Assembly (NCBI GenBank): GCA_022825725.1
Contig: JAJDWE010000084.1
Location: forward strand, 16,058-80,057
DNA: 64,000 bases
Direction of reading: 5' to 3'
Source: Gemmatimonadota bacterium
Lineage (GTDB): Bacteria; Gemmatimonadota; Gemmatimonadetes; Palauibacterales; Palauibacteraceae
The position numbers and the translations under genes are program-made. The number at the start of each line of letters is the position of its first letter. The stretch's first letter is position 1. Below are positions 54,814 to 61,712 of the stretch, one piece after another. A model generated the notes under the pieces. That model was not told the DNA's origin, searched no databases, and saw only the letters and a list, made by a program, of their open reading frames with translations.

Positions 54814-55703
54814 TCGTCCTCGGGGGCCGGCCGGCGAACGCCGGATCCCGGACTGTTCACGAGAAGACGGGTCCAGGAGCGTTCCAGGTCCGAGAAGAGC
54901 GGCTCTTCGGTGCGGGCGCGCGCGGCGTCGTCGAGGTCCACACGCACGGGCAGCAGCGCTTCCTCCCACAGCGGCCCGGCGAGGAGCCGGTGTCCGCGCG
55001 GATCGTAGGCCGCGGACCCGCCGGCGAACCCCTTGCCCCCCTCGAACCCGACGAGTTGGGACACGACGACGAACACCCCGTGCTCGGCGGCGATCGCGCT
55101 CGCGAGGGCGTCCCAGCGGACGAGGTTGCCGGGGACTCCGGCCCCGGGGGCGGCCCCTCGCGCCGGCGAGGCGCTGAGGATGAGGATGATCGACGCGCCA
55201 TCGAGCGCGGCCAGCGTGCCGGAGACCGAGTGAAAGCCGTCTTCGCAGATGAGCAGCGCGATCCGTCCCGGCGGCCCGTCGATGGCCCGGATTCCGGCTC
55301 CCGCCTCGACGAACCGCTCTTCCTGGAAGACGCCGTAGGTGGCGAGGAACACCTTCCGGTGGACGTGAAGGATCCCGCCGCCGGGCCCGAGCGTCGCATA
55401 GAGGGCGGAGTTGTAGATGCCCCGCGCGTCCCGCTCGTAGAAGCCGATCGCGATGTCGACCCCGTCCGCGTCGCCGCCGACGCGCTCGTTCAAGGCCTTG
55501 AGCAGTTCCGGGGCCGCGATGGCCTGCTCGCGCACGCCGCCCTCGAGGAAATAGCCGGTGAGCGCGGTCTCCGGGAACACGACGAGGTGCGGCCGCGGCT
55601 CCTGCTCAACCGCGCGCAGGATGGTCTCCGCGCAGGCATCCAGCGTCGCGTCGAGGTCCCCCTTCGAGGGCCGGAACTGGGCGATCGCGATGTCGAGCGG
55701 CAT
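54810..55703 (-). CDS. Carbon-nitrogen hydrolase, probable glutaminase partner of NadE
   Basis: 297-aa nitrilase-superfamily protein with an intact catalytic triad: E45 (VVFPETALTGYF), K117 (ILHVHRKVFLATYGVFQEER) and C153 (LLICEDGFHSVSG). Start ATG at 55703 has GAGGAG upstream. The direct overlap with nadE suggests it supplies ammonia from glutamine for NAD synthesis, as the N-terminal domain of fused NadE does. An independent amidase role is the alternative. Reading further upstream to 56555 is antisense to the CPBP gene and is rejected. Confidence 0.88.
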   Translation of the reverse strand: MPLDIAIAQFRPSKGDLDATLDACAETILRAVEQEPRPHLVVFPETALTGYFLEGGVREQAIAAPELLKALNERVGGDADGVDIAIGFYERDARGIYNSALYATLGPGGGILHVHRKVFLATYGVFQEERFVEAGAGIRAIDGPPGRIALLICEDGFHSVSGTLAALDGASIILILSASPARGAAPGAGVPGNLVRWDALASAIAAEHGVFVVVSQLVGFEGGKGFAGGSAAYDPRGHRLLAGPLWEEALLPVRVDLDDAARARTEEPLFSDLERSWTRLLVNSPGSGVRRPAPEDE

Positions 55704-55889
55704 GCGTTTTCGCTCCTCTCCCCGGAGGGGCTCCCGCCGAACGCCGCACCGCTCGCGACGCTGCCGCAGGGCTTGGCCACGGGCGGCCATGGGGCGCCGC
55801 CGGGAGAACGTCCCCGAACGTCGGGCCGATGTCAACGGGCCCCGGCGTCCGTCCTTCGGGGCTCGTGCGGTGCTGGTGCGGTGCGCGTG

Positions 55890-55919
55890 TTGCACGTCGC
55901 GCCCCCGCCGCGTTATCCC
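55890..55919 (+). promoter_or_regulatory. Candidate leaderless promoter for the CPBP protease gene
   Basis: TTGCAC (55890-55895), an 18-bp spacer and TATCCC (55914-55919) are followed by six bases and the ATG at 55926. Transcription would start at the initiation codon. No Shine-Dalgarno is visible, which fits. The 222-bp gap back to the nitrilase gene shows nothing else apart from GC-rich sequence. Confidence 0.4.
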
Positions 55920-55925
55920 TCGACC

Positions 55926-56633
55926 ATGCCGGAGACGCCGACCCCGATCGCGGCCGCCTACGCGGTGCTGCTCCTGATCGGCATGCCCATCCTCGCCGCC
56001 CTCGATGCCCGTCGCGGGGCGGATCTCGCCGCCGCGGCGAAACACCGCCGGCTGCTGTACGTGTCGGTGGGGGCCTCGCTCGTCGTTCTGGGACTCGTGA
56101 CGCTCGGCGTCGCGGCGTGGCAGGACGTCCCCGCGGCTGCGCTCGGCTGGACGGTCGACGCGCCGGCCGCCGCCGTCCTCTGGGGCCTGGGCGTGGCCGC
56201 GGCGGGGCTCGCGCTCGCCTGGCTGATCACCGTGGCCGCACGGCTCGCCGGACTCCGGGAGACCGCGGCCGTGAAGCTGCTGATGCCGCGAAACGCCTCG
56301 GAGAAACGCGCGTTCCTCGCGCTCTCGGGGACCGCGGCGGTGTGTGAGGAGTATGCGTATCGGGGATTCGGTCTGTGGGCGATCTCGGCCTGGACCGGCA
56401 GCCCCTGGCTCGGCGTCGCGCTGGTCTCCGTCTCCTTCGGTCTCGGTCACGGGTACCAGAAGTTGGCCGGCGTGCTCCGCGCGACGGCGCTCGGCGTCGT
56501 GCTCGCGGCACCGGTCATCTGGACGGGAAGCCTGTTTCCGTCCATCGTCGGACATTTCTGGATCAATGCGGCGATCGGGTTGGGCGGCTGGCGCTACCTC
56601 CGCGCGAACTTCGACGTTGACGAACCCGGTTGA
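55926..56633 (+). CDS. CPBP-family intramembrane metalloprotease (CAAX protease/Rce1-like)
   Basis: 235 aa, about six membrane helices. The ABI/CPBP signature EExxxR is present as CEEYAYRGFG (E141, E142, R146), with a following FGLGHGYQK His motif and a C-terminal SIVGHFWINAAIGL His/Asn motif. Bacterial members are linked to bacteriocin self-immunity, peptide maturation or unknown roles; the substrate cannot be inferred. Longer upstream starts are inside the antisense nitrilase gene. The stop is followed by tandem repeats before the porin gene. Confidence 0.85.
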   Translation: MPETPTPIAAAYAVLLLIGMPILAALDARRGADLAAAAKHRRLLYVSVGASLVVLGLVTLGVAAWQDVPAAALGWTVDAPAAAVLWGLGVAAAGLALAWLITVAARLAGLRETAAVKLLMPRNASEKRAFLALSGTAAVCEEYAYRGFGLWAISAWTGSPWLGVALVSVSFGLGHGYQKLAGVLRATALGVVLAAPVIWTGSLFPSIVGHFWINAAIGLGGWRYLRANFDVDEPG

Positions 56634-56670
56634 ACCCCGAGACGTGACGTTGAAAACCCGAGACGTGACG
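56630..56670 (+). repeat. Imperfect tandem repeat (20 and 21 bp) upstream of the porin gene
   Basis: TTGAACCCCGAGACGTGACG (56630-56649) is followed directly by a copy with one extra A, TTGAAAACCCGAGACGTGACG minus one base in core (56650-56670). Each holds a GTGAC like those in the 49-kb Pho box, here 21 bp apart. The repeat overlaps the CPBP stop and ends 11 bp before the porin start, so it may be regulatory or a simple duplication. Confidence 0.6.
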
Positions 56671-56681
56671 AGGAGCGATAA

Positions 56682-57746
56682 ATGATCGCGAGAACGTGCG
56701 CGCGAACGGTCGTTGTGCTTGGACTCGCCCTACCGGCGGGAACGGCGGCGCAGCAGGCCCCCCCGCTCGAGATCGGCGGACTCCTGAGCGTCGGCGCCCG
56801 CGCGCACGCGGATTCCGCGCTCGGCGCCGAGGGTTTCCGGCTCTTCGAGTCCCGCTTCAAGCTGAGGGGCAGGCTCGGCCTCGTCTTCGACTACAGGTTC
56901 ACGGTACGCTACGACGCGCCGAGCGACGCGCTCCGGATCCACGACGCGGCGGTCACGATGCCGCTGATTCCGGAATTCGAACTCAGCTTCGGCATGCTCA
57001 AGCCCTACTTCAGCTACGAGGCGAGTCAGGAGCGGGGCGACATCACCTTTCTCGAACGCTCGCAGGCCGTGATCGCCCTCAGGCCCGACCGGCAGATCGG
57101 CGTGCAGGCGGGCGGGCAGGCGCTCGACGGCCGGTTCACCTACGGGGCCGGCCTCTACAACGGAAACGGCCGCGCCGTCGCCAACGACGGCGACAACTAC
57201 ATGTTCGCCGGCCGCGTGCAGTACAACTCGATCGGCACGATCGCCTTCTACGACGAACTCGTCGTGCAGGCGGGAGCTTCGCTCGGCTACTCGACGGACA
57301 CCTCCGCGCCGCTCGGAAGGGGCATCGTCACCGGAGACCCGGCGGCGGCGCCCCGAATCACGTCGGATTTCGCGGGCAATCGCACGTTCTGGGGTGCGGA
57401 CGTCCAGGTTTCCTACCACAACCTGACGCTGACGGGGGAGTATCTGCGGGCGGACTTCGATCTCGACGCTCCCCTCAGCGGAGGCGGACCGGCCGAGACG
57501 GAGGCGTCCGGCGGCTACGTGCAGTTCGGCTACCGGCCCTGGGGGTTGTTCGAGGGCGTCGTCCGGTACGACGGATTCCAGCCGGCTTTGGGCGCCGACC
57601 GGAAGTTCATGGTCTTCGGACTGAACATGTATCCGGACAGCTACGCGAAGTTCGGGCTGCAGTACGCGAGCGCGCTCGACGACTCTCCCCACGCGCCGAC
57701 GCTGTCCGATGGCCAGTTCATCTTCCTCGCCCAGGTCGACTTCTGA
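56682..57746 (+). CDS. Phosphate-selective porin O/P (OprP/OprO-like) family protein
   Basis: 354-aa outer-membrane beta-barrel. The signal peptide ends near TAAQ. Barrel strands alternate aromatic/polar residues: LFESRFKLRGRLGLVFDYRF, FELSFGMLKPYFSYEASQE, SGGYVQFGYRPWGLFEGVVR and a terminal GQFIFLAQVDF with the C-terminal Phe of outer-membrane proteins. SYEASQERGDITFLERSQAV is a family landmark. Such porins import phosphate or polyphosphate when phosphate is scarce. Placement near the pst genes fits, but the family also contains general porins. Start has GGAG seven bases upstream. Confidence 0.86.
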   Translation: MIARTCARTVVVLGLALPAGTAAQQAPPLEIGGLLSVGARAHADSALGAEGFRLFESRFKLRGRLGLVFDYRFTVRYDAPSDALRIHDAAVTMPLIPEFELSFGMLKPYFSYEASQERGDITFLERSQAVIALRPDRQIGVQAGGQALDGRFTYGAGLYNGNGRAVANDGDNYMFAGRVQYNSIGTIAFYDELVVQAGASLGYSTDTSAPLGRGIVTGDPAAAPRITSDFAGNRTFWGADVQVSYHNLTLTGEYLRADFDLDAPLSGGGPAETEASGGYVQFGYRPWGLFEGVVRYDGFQPALGADRKFMVFGLNMYPDSYAKFGLQYASALDDSPHAPTLSDGQFIFLAQVDF

Positions 57747-57784
57747 GCGGATAGGGAGGTCGACCGGGCGGCGTGTACGGAGAA

Positions 57785-58522
57785 ATGACGGTCGGCGTCG
57801 TCGTGCCGGCGAGAGACGAGGAGCGGAACATCGGGGACGTCGTCGCCGACCTGCTGGCGCTGCGCGATGACCGCGGCCGGCGCGTGGTCGACGATTTCGT
57901 CGTCTGCGACAACGGATCGACGGACGCGACGGCGGCCCGCGCGCAGGAGGCGGGGGCACGGACCGTCCGGCAGGACACGCCCGGCTACGGACTCGCCTGC
58001 CTGACGGCCCTCGCGCATCTGCGCCCCGTCGACGTCGTGCTGTTCACGGACGGCGACCGGTCGTTCGAGGCCGTGCAGGGACTCCGGCTGCTCGAAGCCG
58101 TCGCGGGCGGGGCCGATCTCGCGATCGGATCGCGCGCGCTGGGCCGGAGGGAGCCGGGCGCCCTGTCGACTCCGCAGATCGCGGGCAACCGGGTCGCCGG
58201 CCTCCTCATCCGCCTTCTGTGGGGGGCGGCGGTGACCGACCTCGGTCCCTACCGCGCGATACGGGCGGAGGCTCTGCACCGCCTCGACATGCGGGATCGC
58301 ACGTACGGCTGGACGGTGGAGATGCAGATCAAGGCCATCCAGCAGCGTCTGCGGATCGTCGAAGTGCCGGTGGACACCTTGCGCCGCCGCTTCGGCCGGT
58401 CGAAGGTGGGCGGAACGGTCCGGGGCGTCGTCGGCGCCAGCGCGGGCATCCTTTCGATGATCGCGCGGCTCCGCTGGCGGCAGGCACGCGCCGCGCGCTC
58501 CACTCGGTCGCAGGAGGCTTGA
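57785..58522 (+). CDS. GT2-family glycosyltransferase (DPM/DolP-glucosyltransferase-like)
   Basis: 245 aa from the ATG at 57785; a GTG at 57773 adds four codons. GT-A domain: MTVGVVVPARDEERNIGDVV, VDDFVVCDNGSTDAT, TDGDRSFEAVQGL (DxD as DGD) and GSRALGRREPGALSTPQIAG. The arrangement resembles glucosyl/mannosyl-phosphate-polyprenol synthases, minus C-terminal membrane helices. Such enzymes supply donor sugars to GT87-type transferases; one is encoded at 34.5 kb, but no link is shown. Its stop overlaps a potential TTG start of the next gene. Confidence 0.82.
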   Translation: MTVGVVVPARDEERNIGDVVADLLALRDDRGRRVVDDFVVCDNGSTDATAARAQEAGARTVRQDTPGYGLACLTALAHLRPVDVVLFTDGDRSFEAVQGLRLLEAVAGGADLAIGSRALGRREPGALSTPQIAGNRVAGLLIRLLWGAAVTDLGPYRAIRAEALHRLDMRDRTYGWTVEMQIKAIQQRLRIVEVPVDTLRRRFGRSKVGGTVRGVVGASAGILSMIARLRWRQARAARSTRSQEA

Positions 58523-58530
58523 AACTCACG

Positions 58531-59376
58531 ATGACAAGGTTCGCTCCGCGGGGGCTGCCAAGCCTCCTCGCACTCGGCCTCCTCGCGCTCGGCGCGGTGT
58601 CGTGCGCCGGGCCGTCCACCGACGTCGCCTGGGACGCCCACGACCCGGCCAACCCCGCGCGGCTCGACCACCGCGAGTGGCAGGCGCTGCTCGACGCCTA
58701 CCTGGTCACCGACGACCCGTCCGGCGTCTACCTGGTCGACTACGGGAAGCTGCGGGCGAACGCCGCGGATCGGGCACGCCTCGTCGGCTACATCGACTAC
58801 CTGCAGGGACTGGATCCGCGGGAGTACGCGAAGGATGTGCAGATGGCGTACTGGATCAATCTCTACAACGCCGTCACACTGCGGGTCGTCGTGGACGAGT
58901 ATCCCGTGGCGTCGATCAAGGACATCCACGAAGGTCTGATTCCCAACACGGGCCCCTGGCGCGACGTCCACGCCATGGTGGCCGGGCACCCGCTGACGCT
59001 GGACAACATCGAGCACGACATTCTGCGTCCGATCTGGCAGGACAGCCGGATCCACTACGGCGTGAACTGCGCGAGCATCGGCTGTCCGAACCTGGCTCCG
59101 GAGGCCTACACCGCCGAGAACCTGGAGCGGCTGCTGGACCAGGCGGCGCGGGACTACGTGAATCACCCGCGGGGCGTGACCCTCCGGGACGAAGCCTCCG
59201 GCGTCGTCTCCAGCATCTACTTCTGGTATCGGGAGGACTTCGGGGATTCCGAGGCCGGCGTGCTCGAACACCTGCGGAAGTATGCCGAGGGCGATCTGGC
59301 GGAGCAGCTTCGGGATTTCAACGGCTCGCTCGACCACGAGTACGACTGGAGCCTGAACGCGCCGGACGTCCCGTGA
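58531..59376 (+). CDS. DUF547-domain lipoprotein
   Basis: 281 aa from the ATG at 58531; a TTG at 58519 overlapping the GT2 stop would add four residues. The signal peptide (LLALGLLALGAVSC, Cys near 25) predicts a lipoprotein. DUF547 landmarks: AYWINLYNAVTLRVVVDEYP, DIHEGLIPNTGPWRDVHAMV, LTLDNIEHDILRPIW, IHYGVNCASIGCPNLAPEAY. The conserved CASIGCP pair of cysteines and the NIEH motif suggest a thiol- or metal-dependent enzyme, but the family has no proven activity. AGGAGG lies 13 bases upstream, longer than usual. Confidence 0.88.
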   Translation: MTRFAPRGLPSLLALGLLALGAVSCAGPSTDVAWDAHDPANPARLDHREWQALLDAYLVTDDPSGVYLVDYGKLRANAADRARLVGYIDYLQGLDPREYAKDVQMAYWINLYNAVTLRVVVDEYPVASIKDIHEGLIPNTGPWRDVHAMVAGHPLTLDNIEHDILRPIWQDSRIHYGVNCASIGCPNLAPEAYTAENLERLLDQAARDYVNHPRGVTLRDEASGVVSSIYFWYREDFGDSEAGVLEHLRKYAEGDLAEQLRDFNGSLDHEYDWSLNAPDVP

Positions 59377-59411
59377 CGTGAATCCGGGTCCGCTCGGACC
59401 GTCGAGACATG

Positions 59412-59450
59412 ACAAACGCCGCGAGGGTCCGGTCGGGACCCGCCGCGGCG
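59412..59450 (-). terminator. Hairpin terminator downstream of tRNA-Glu
   Basis: On the minus strand, just past the tRNA 3' end (59457), CGCCGCG (59450-59444) pairs with CGCGGCG (59423-59417), and GGGTCC (59441-59436) pairs with GGACCC (59430-59425), giving 13 bp with small bulges. It is followed by TTTGTC. The T tract is short but the stem is strong. Confidence 0.6.
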
Positions 59451-59456
59451 CGGCCA

Positions 59457-59529
59457 TACCCCCTAGGGGAATCGAACCCCTGTCTCCTGGCTGAGAACCA
59501 GGTATCCTGGGCCACTAGACGAAGGGGGC
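59457..59529 (-). tRNA. tRNA-Glu (anticodon CTC)
   Basis: 73 nt without encoded CCA. Acceptor stem GCCCCCT pairs with AGGGGGT (G1-U72 wobble, common in bacterial tRNA-Glu) with discriminator A. The anticodon arm is CCTGG-TTCTCAG-CCAGG, giving anticodon CTC, which reads GAG. T-arm AGGGG-TTCGATT-CCCCT. The D-arm region GTCTAGTGGCCCAGGAT is typical of tRNA-Glu. It has a consensus promoter upstream and a hairpin terminator downstream. Confidence 0.96.
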
Positions 59530-59545
59530 GGAGTTGGGAAGCGAT

Positions 59546-59573
59546 ATTCTAGTCGGGCTGGAAGGCGTGTCAA
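59546..59573 (-). promoter_or_regulatory. Sigma70 promoter of tRNA-Glu
   Basis: On the minus strand, TTGACA (59573-59568), a 16-bp spacer and TAGAAT (59551-59546), with the tRNA 5' end 16 bp further. Near-consensus hexamers are expected for a stable RNA gene and show that this organism uses a standard housekeeping sigma consensus. Confidence 0.82.
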
Positions 59574-59651
59574 GATGATGACGAGTCGAGGCATCGCACG
59601 GAGCGGAGGCCGGGAGAACTCGTCGCCGCCGCGGAGAAGGCGGGGGTCGCC

Positions 59652-60125
59652 GTGAGCTGGGAACACCTGCACAACCTCTCGCACTCGTTCCCCATTGTCC
59701 TCACGGCGTGCGGGAGCGTCGTCGGCCTCTACGGGTGGGTGCGCGACCGCGAGTCGCTCGAGTTGTGGGGCCTCGTGGCCCTCGTCATCGCCGGCGCTTT
59801 CGTGGCTCCCGCCTACCTGACCGGCCTCGCCGCCGCCGATGTCGTCGCGGACCGCACCTTCGTGCGGCCCGGCATCGTCCAGACCCACCGCTTCTGGGCC
59901 ACGTGGGCGGCCGTCCCCGCCTTCACCGCCGGCGTGCTCGCCGCCTTCGCGCTGCACGAGCGGGATGACCGGCGGCTGCGGCACTTCGTGCTCCTGGTGG
60001 GCCTGTTCGCCACGTTCATGATCGGAATCGCCGCCTGGCAGGGCGCGAAGATCGTATACGGACCGAATGAGACGTCCAGCCAGCGGGTACCCTCCGCGAC
60101 GGTTTACACCATCGCGGACGGCTGA
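59652..60125 (+). CDS. Four-helix membrane protein, DUF2231-like
   Basis: 157 aa from a GTG at 59652. Four membrane helices: PIVLTACGSVVGLYGWV, WGLVALVIAGAFVAPAYLTG, WATWAAVPAFTAGVLAAF and FVLLVGLFATFMIGIAAW. Histidines near helix ends (HNLSHSFPIVL, VQTHRFWATW) resemble the DUF2231 family or heme-binding cytochrome-b-like small proteins; neither is certain. It is followed, 18 bp on, by another small membrane protein with which it may form a complex. Confidence 0.66.
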   Translation: MSWEHLHNLSHSFPIVLTACGSVVGLYGWVRDRESLELWGLVALVIAGAFVAPAYLTGLAAADVVADRTFVRPGIVQTHRFWATWAAVPAFTAGVLAAFALHERDDRRLRHFVLLVGLFATFMIGIAAWQGAKIVYGPNETSSQRVPSATVYTIADG

Positions 60126-60143
60126 GCCTCAAGGAGCGGCAAC

Positions 60144-60608
60144 ATGAGCACACGGACGGAGATTCTCCTCATCGCACTCGTGACGCTGATTCTGGCGACC
60201 CTCTCGATTGCGGCGGGCTGGCTGAGGTCGGGCGGGGAGGTTCAGCTGTGGGAAGCCTTGCTGATGCTCGTAGCGACGATGGTGTTCGCAGGGATGGGAG
60301 CGTTGGCGTGGGCCGGGTGGGGGCGGTGGCTGCTGTCGCAGTCGGGCGCCGGCGGTCCCTCCCGCAAACTGTGGCGCATATGGTTCGTACCCTGGGCGAT
60401 CTGGACGCTCGACATCATCAGAGAGCCTCTAAGGCAGTCGGCAGAGGGTAACGGGTTTCCGGATGGCCCGGCTCTCCTGGCGGCTGTGCCCGTTTACGCC
60501 GTCAGTCTGTTCGCGGGGTTGGCGTTCCTGTTACTCGTCCTGATCTTCGGCTTCCGCGAGATCGGGCATCTTCTGCGCCAGCGGAAGGCGAGGCGGGGGA
60601 GCGGTTAG
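60144..60608 (+). CDS. Polytopic membrane protein, function unknown
   Basis: 154 aa, ATG at 60144 with AAGGAG nine bases upstream. Four hydrophobic segments: LLIALVTLILATLSIAAGWL, LLMLVATMVFAGMGALAWAG, WFVPWAIWTL and VYAVSLFAGLAFLLLVLIF. The C-terminus is basic (RQRKARRGSG). Codon and GC bias is slightly weaker than neighbours (more T/A at third positions), which may reflect weak selection or transfer. No family recognised. Convergent with the next small gene. Confidence 0.65.
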   Translation: MSTRTEILLIALVTLILATLSIAAGWLRSGGEVQLWEALLMLVATMVFAGMGALAWAGWGRWLLSQSGAGGPSRKLWRIWFVPWAIWTLDIIREPLRQSAEGNGFPDGPALLAAVPVYAVSLFAGLAFLLLVLIFGFREIGHLLRQRKARRGSG

Positions 60609-60635
60609 CCGCAGGCGCGTGTCGCGCCCGAACAG

Positions 60636-60848
60636 CTAGTGCGTGGCGGACTCGACCAGGACGACGAGGCCATAGAAGACGAACGCGGCGGCGAGCATGG
60701 CGCCGGTCTGCAGGACGCGTTCCCGGAACGACAGCTTCGCGAGTTGTCCGAGCAGCAGGGCGACGACGACCGTGCTGAGCAGCAGGATCCCGAGAATCAT
60801 ACTCATCTTCGCAAGCCATCCTTTGTACGGCGGTTCCGGGGCGGACAT
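60636..60848 (-). CDS. Small two-helix membrane protein, function unknown
   Basis: 70 aa. Two membrane helices: MILGILLLSTVVVALLLGQL (about 17-36) and LQTGAMLAAAFVFYGLVVLV (about 46-65), with KLSFRERV between them, giving a hairpin with a basic loop. It is separated from lipB by 63 bp on the same strand and could be its last operon member. No known family. Confidence 0.6.
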   Translation of the reverse strand: MSAPEPPYKGWLAKMSMILGILLLSTVVVALLLGQLAKLSFRERVLQTGAMLAAAFVFYGLVVLVESATH

Positions 60849-60911
60849 CGGGCCGCCCGCATCGGCGAGCGACGGGCCACAAGGTCGGCCCCGACCCGCG
60901 TTTCGGCAACG

Positions 60912-61691
60912 TCAGACGCGCAGGCCGGCTTCCGGCGCCGGTGACGGCGCGAGGCTCGGGAACGCGGCGGGGAACGCGCGCACCACGGCTCCGCCGGCCT
61001 CTTCCAGCGTGAGGGAGGTGCCCTCGGACGCGAGACTCGTCATGCGGACGCCGTGGATGCCGCACGCCACGATCCCGCGGAAGTTCATGAGGGGCTCGGG
61101 CGTCACGTTGAGCGCGAAGCCGTGCGACGTGATCCAGCGGCTCGCGTGCACGCCGATCGACGCGACTTTGCGGATCGCGCCGGCCCCGATGAGCGCGTCC
61201 GCGCGTTCGGCGGCGATCGTCCCGAACCCGTCCTCCTCGACCGTCTCAAGGGTCCCGGCGGGCGGGGAACCCGTCCACACGCCCGTGTACGACTCGACCC
61301 GGAAGGCGGGAAGGCCGCACTCGGCCAGGACGCGCAGCAGCACCTCCTCGATGCGGCGCAGATACCAGTGGAGGTCCTTCCGGTGCGCGCGGAGGTCCAT
61401 GATCGGGTAGCCCACGAGCTGGCCGGGGCCGTGATACGTGAGATCGCCGCCGCGCTCGATCTCGACCAGATCCAGCCCCGCCTCGGCGAGCCATGCCGCG
61501 TCGGGGGGCGTGAAGTCCTCGCTCGATCCCCGCCCGACCGTGATGACCGGCAGGTGTTCGACGAGGAGCAGGAGATCGTGATCCGGCGGGGAACTCCGGC
61601 GCCAGCGGGCGATGGAGCGCTGAAGCTCGAGCACCTCCCGGTACTCGCGGCGGCCGAGGTCGACCACCCGGAGTTGCCGCTCCCCGCTCAT
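60912..61691 (-). CDS. lipB: Lipoyl(octanoyl) transferase
   Basis: Moves octanoyl from ACP to lipoyl domains of 2-oxoacid dehydrogenases, 259 aa. Landmarks: ITVGRGSSEDF, RGGDLTYHGPGQLVGYPI, YTGVWTG, the catalytic Lys in RKVASIGVHASRWITSHGFA (K175) and the catalytic Cys in RGIVACGI (C210). Between YTGVW and RKVASIG there is an unusual insertion of about 32 residues (about 141-172), absent from most LipB. It lies directly before lpdA in the direction of transcription end, in a lipoate-related cluster with lpdA and E2. Confidence 0.94.
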   Translation of the reverse strand: MSGERQLRVVDLGRREYREVLELQRSIARWRRSSPPDHDLLLLVEHLPVITVGRGSSEDFTPPDAAWLAEAGLDLVEIERGGDLTYHGPGQLVGYPIMDLRAHRKDLHWYLRRIEEVLLRVLAECGLPAFRVESYTGVWTGSPPAGTLETVEEDGFGTIAAERADALIGAGAIRKVASIGVHASRWITSHGFALNVTPEPLMNFRGIVACGIHGVRMTSLASEGTSLTLEEAGGAVVRAFPAAFPSLAPSPAPEAGLRV

Positions 61692-61712
61692 CGAAGCGCC
61701 GCCGCCCTCGGC

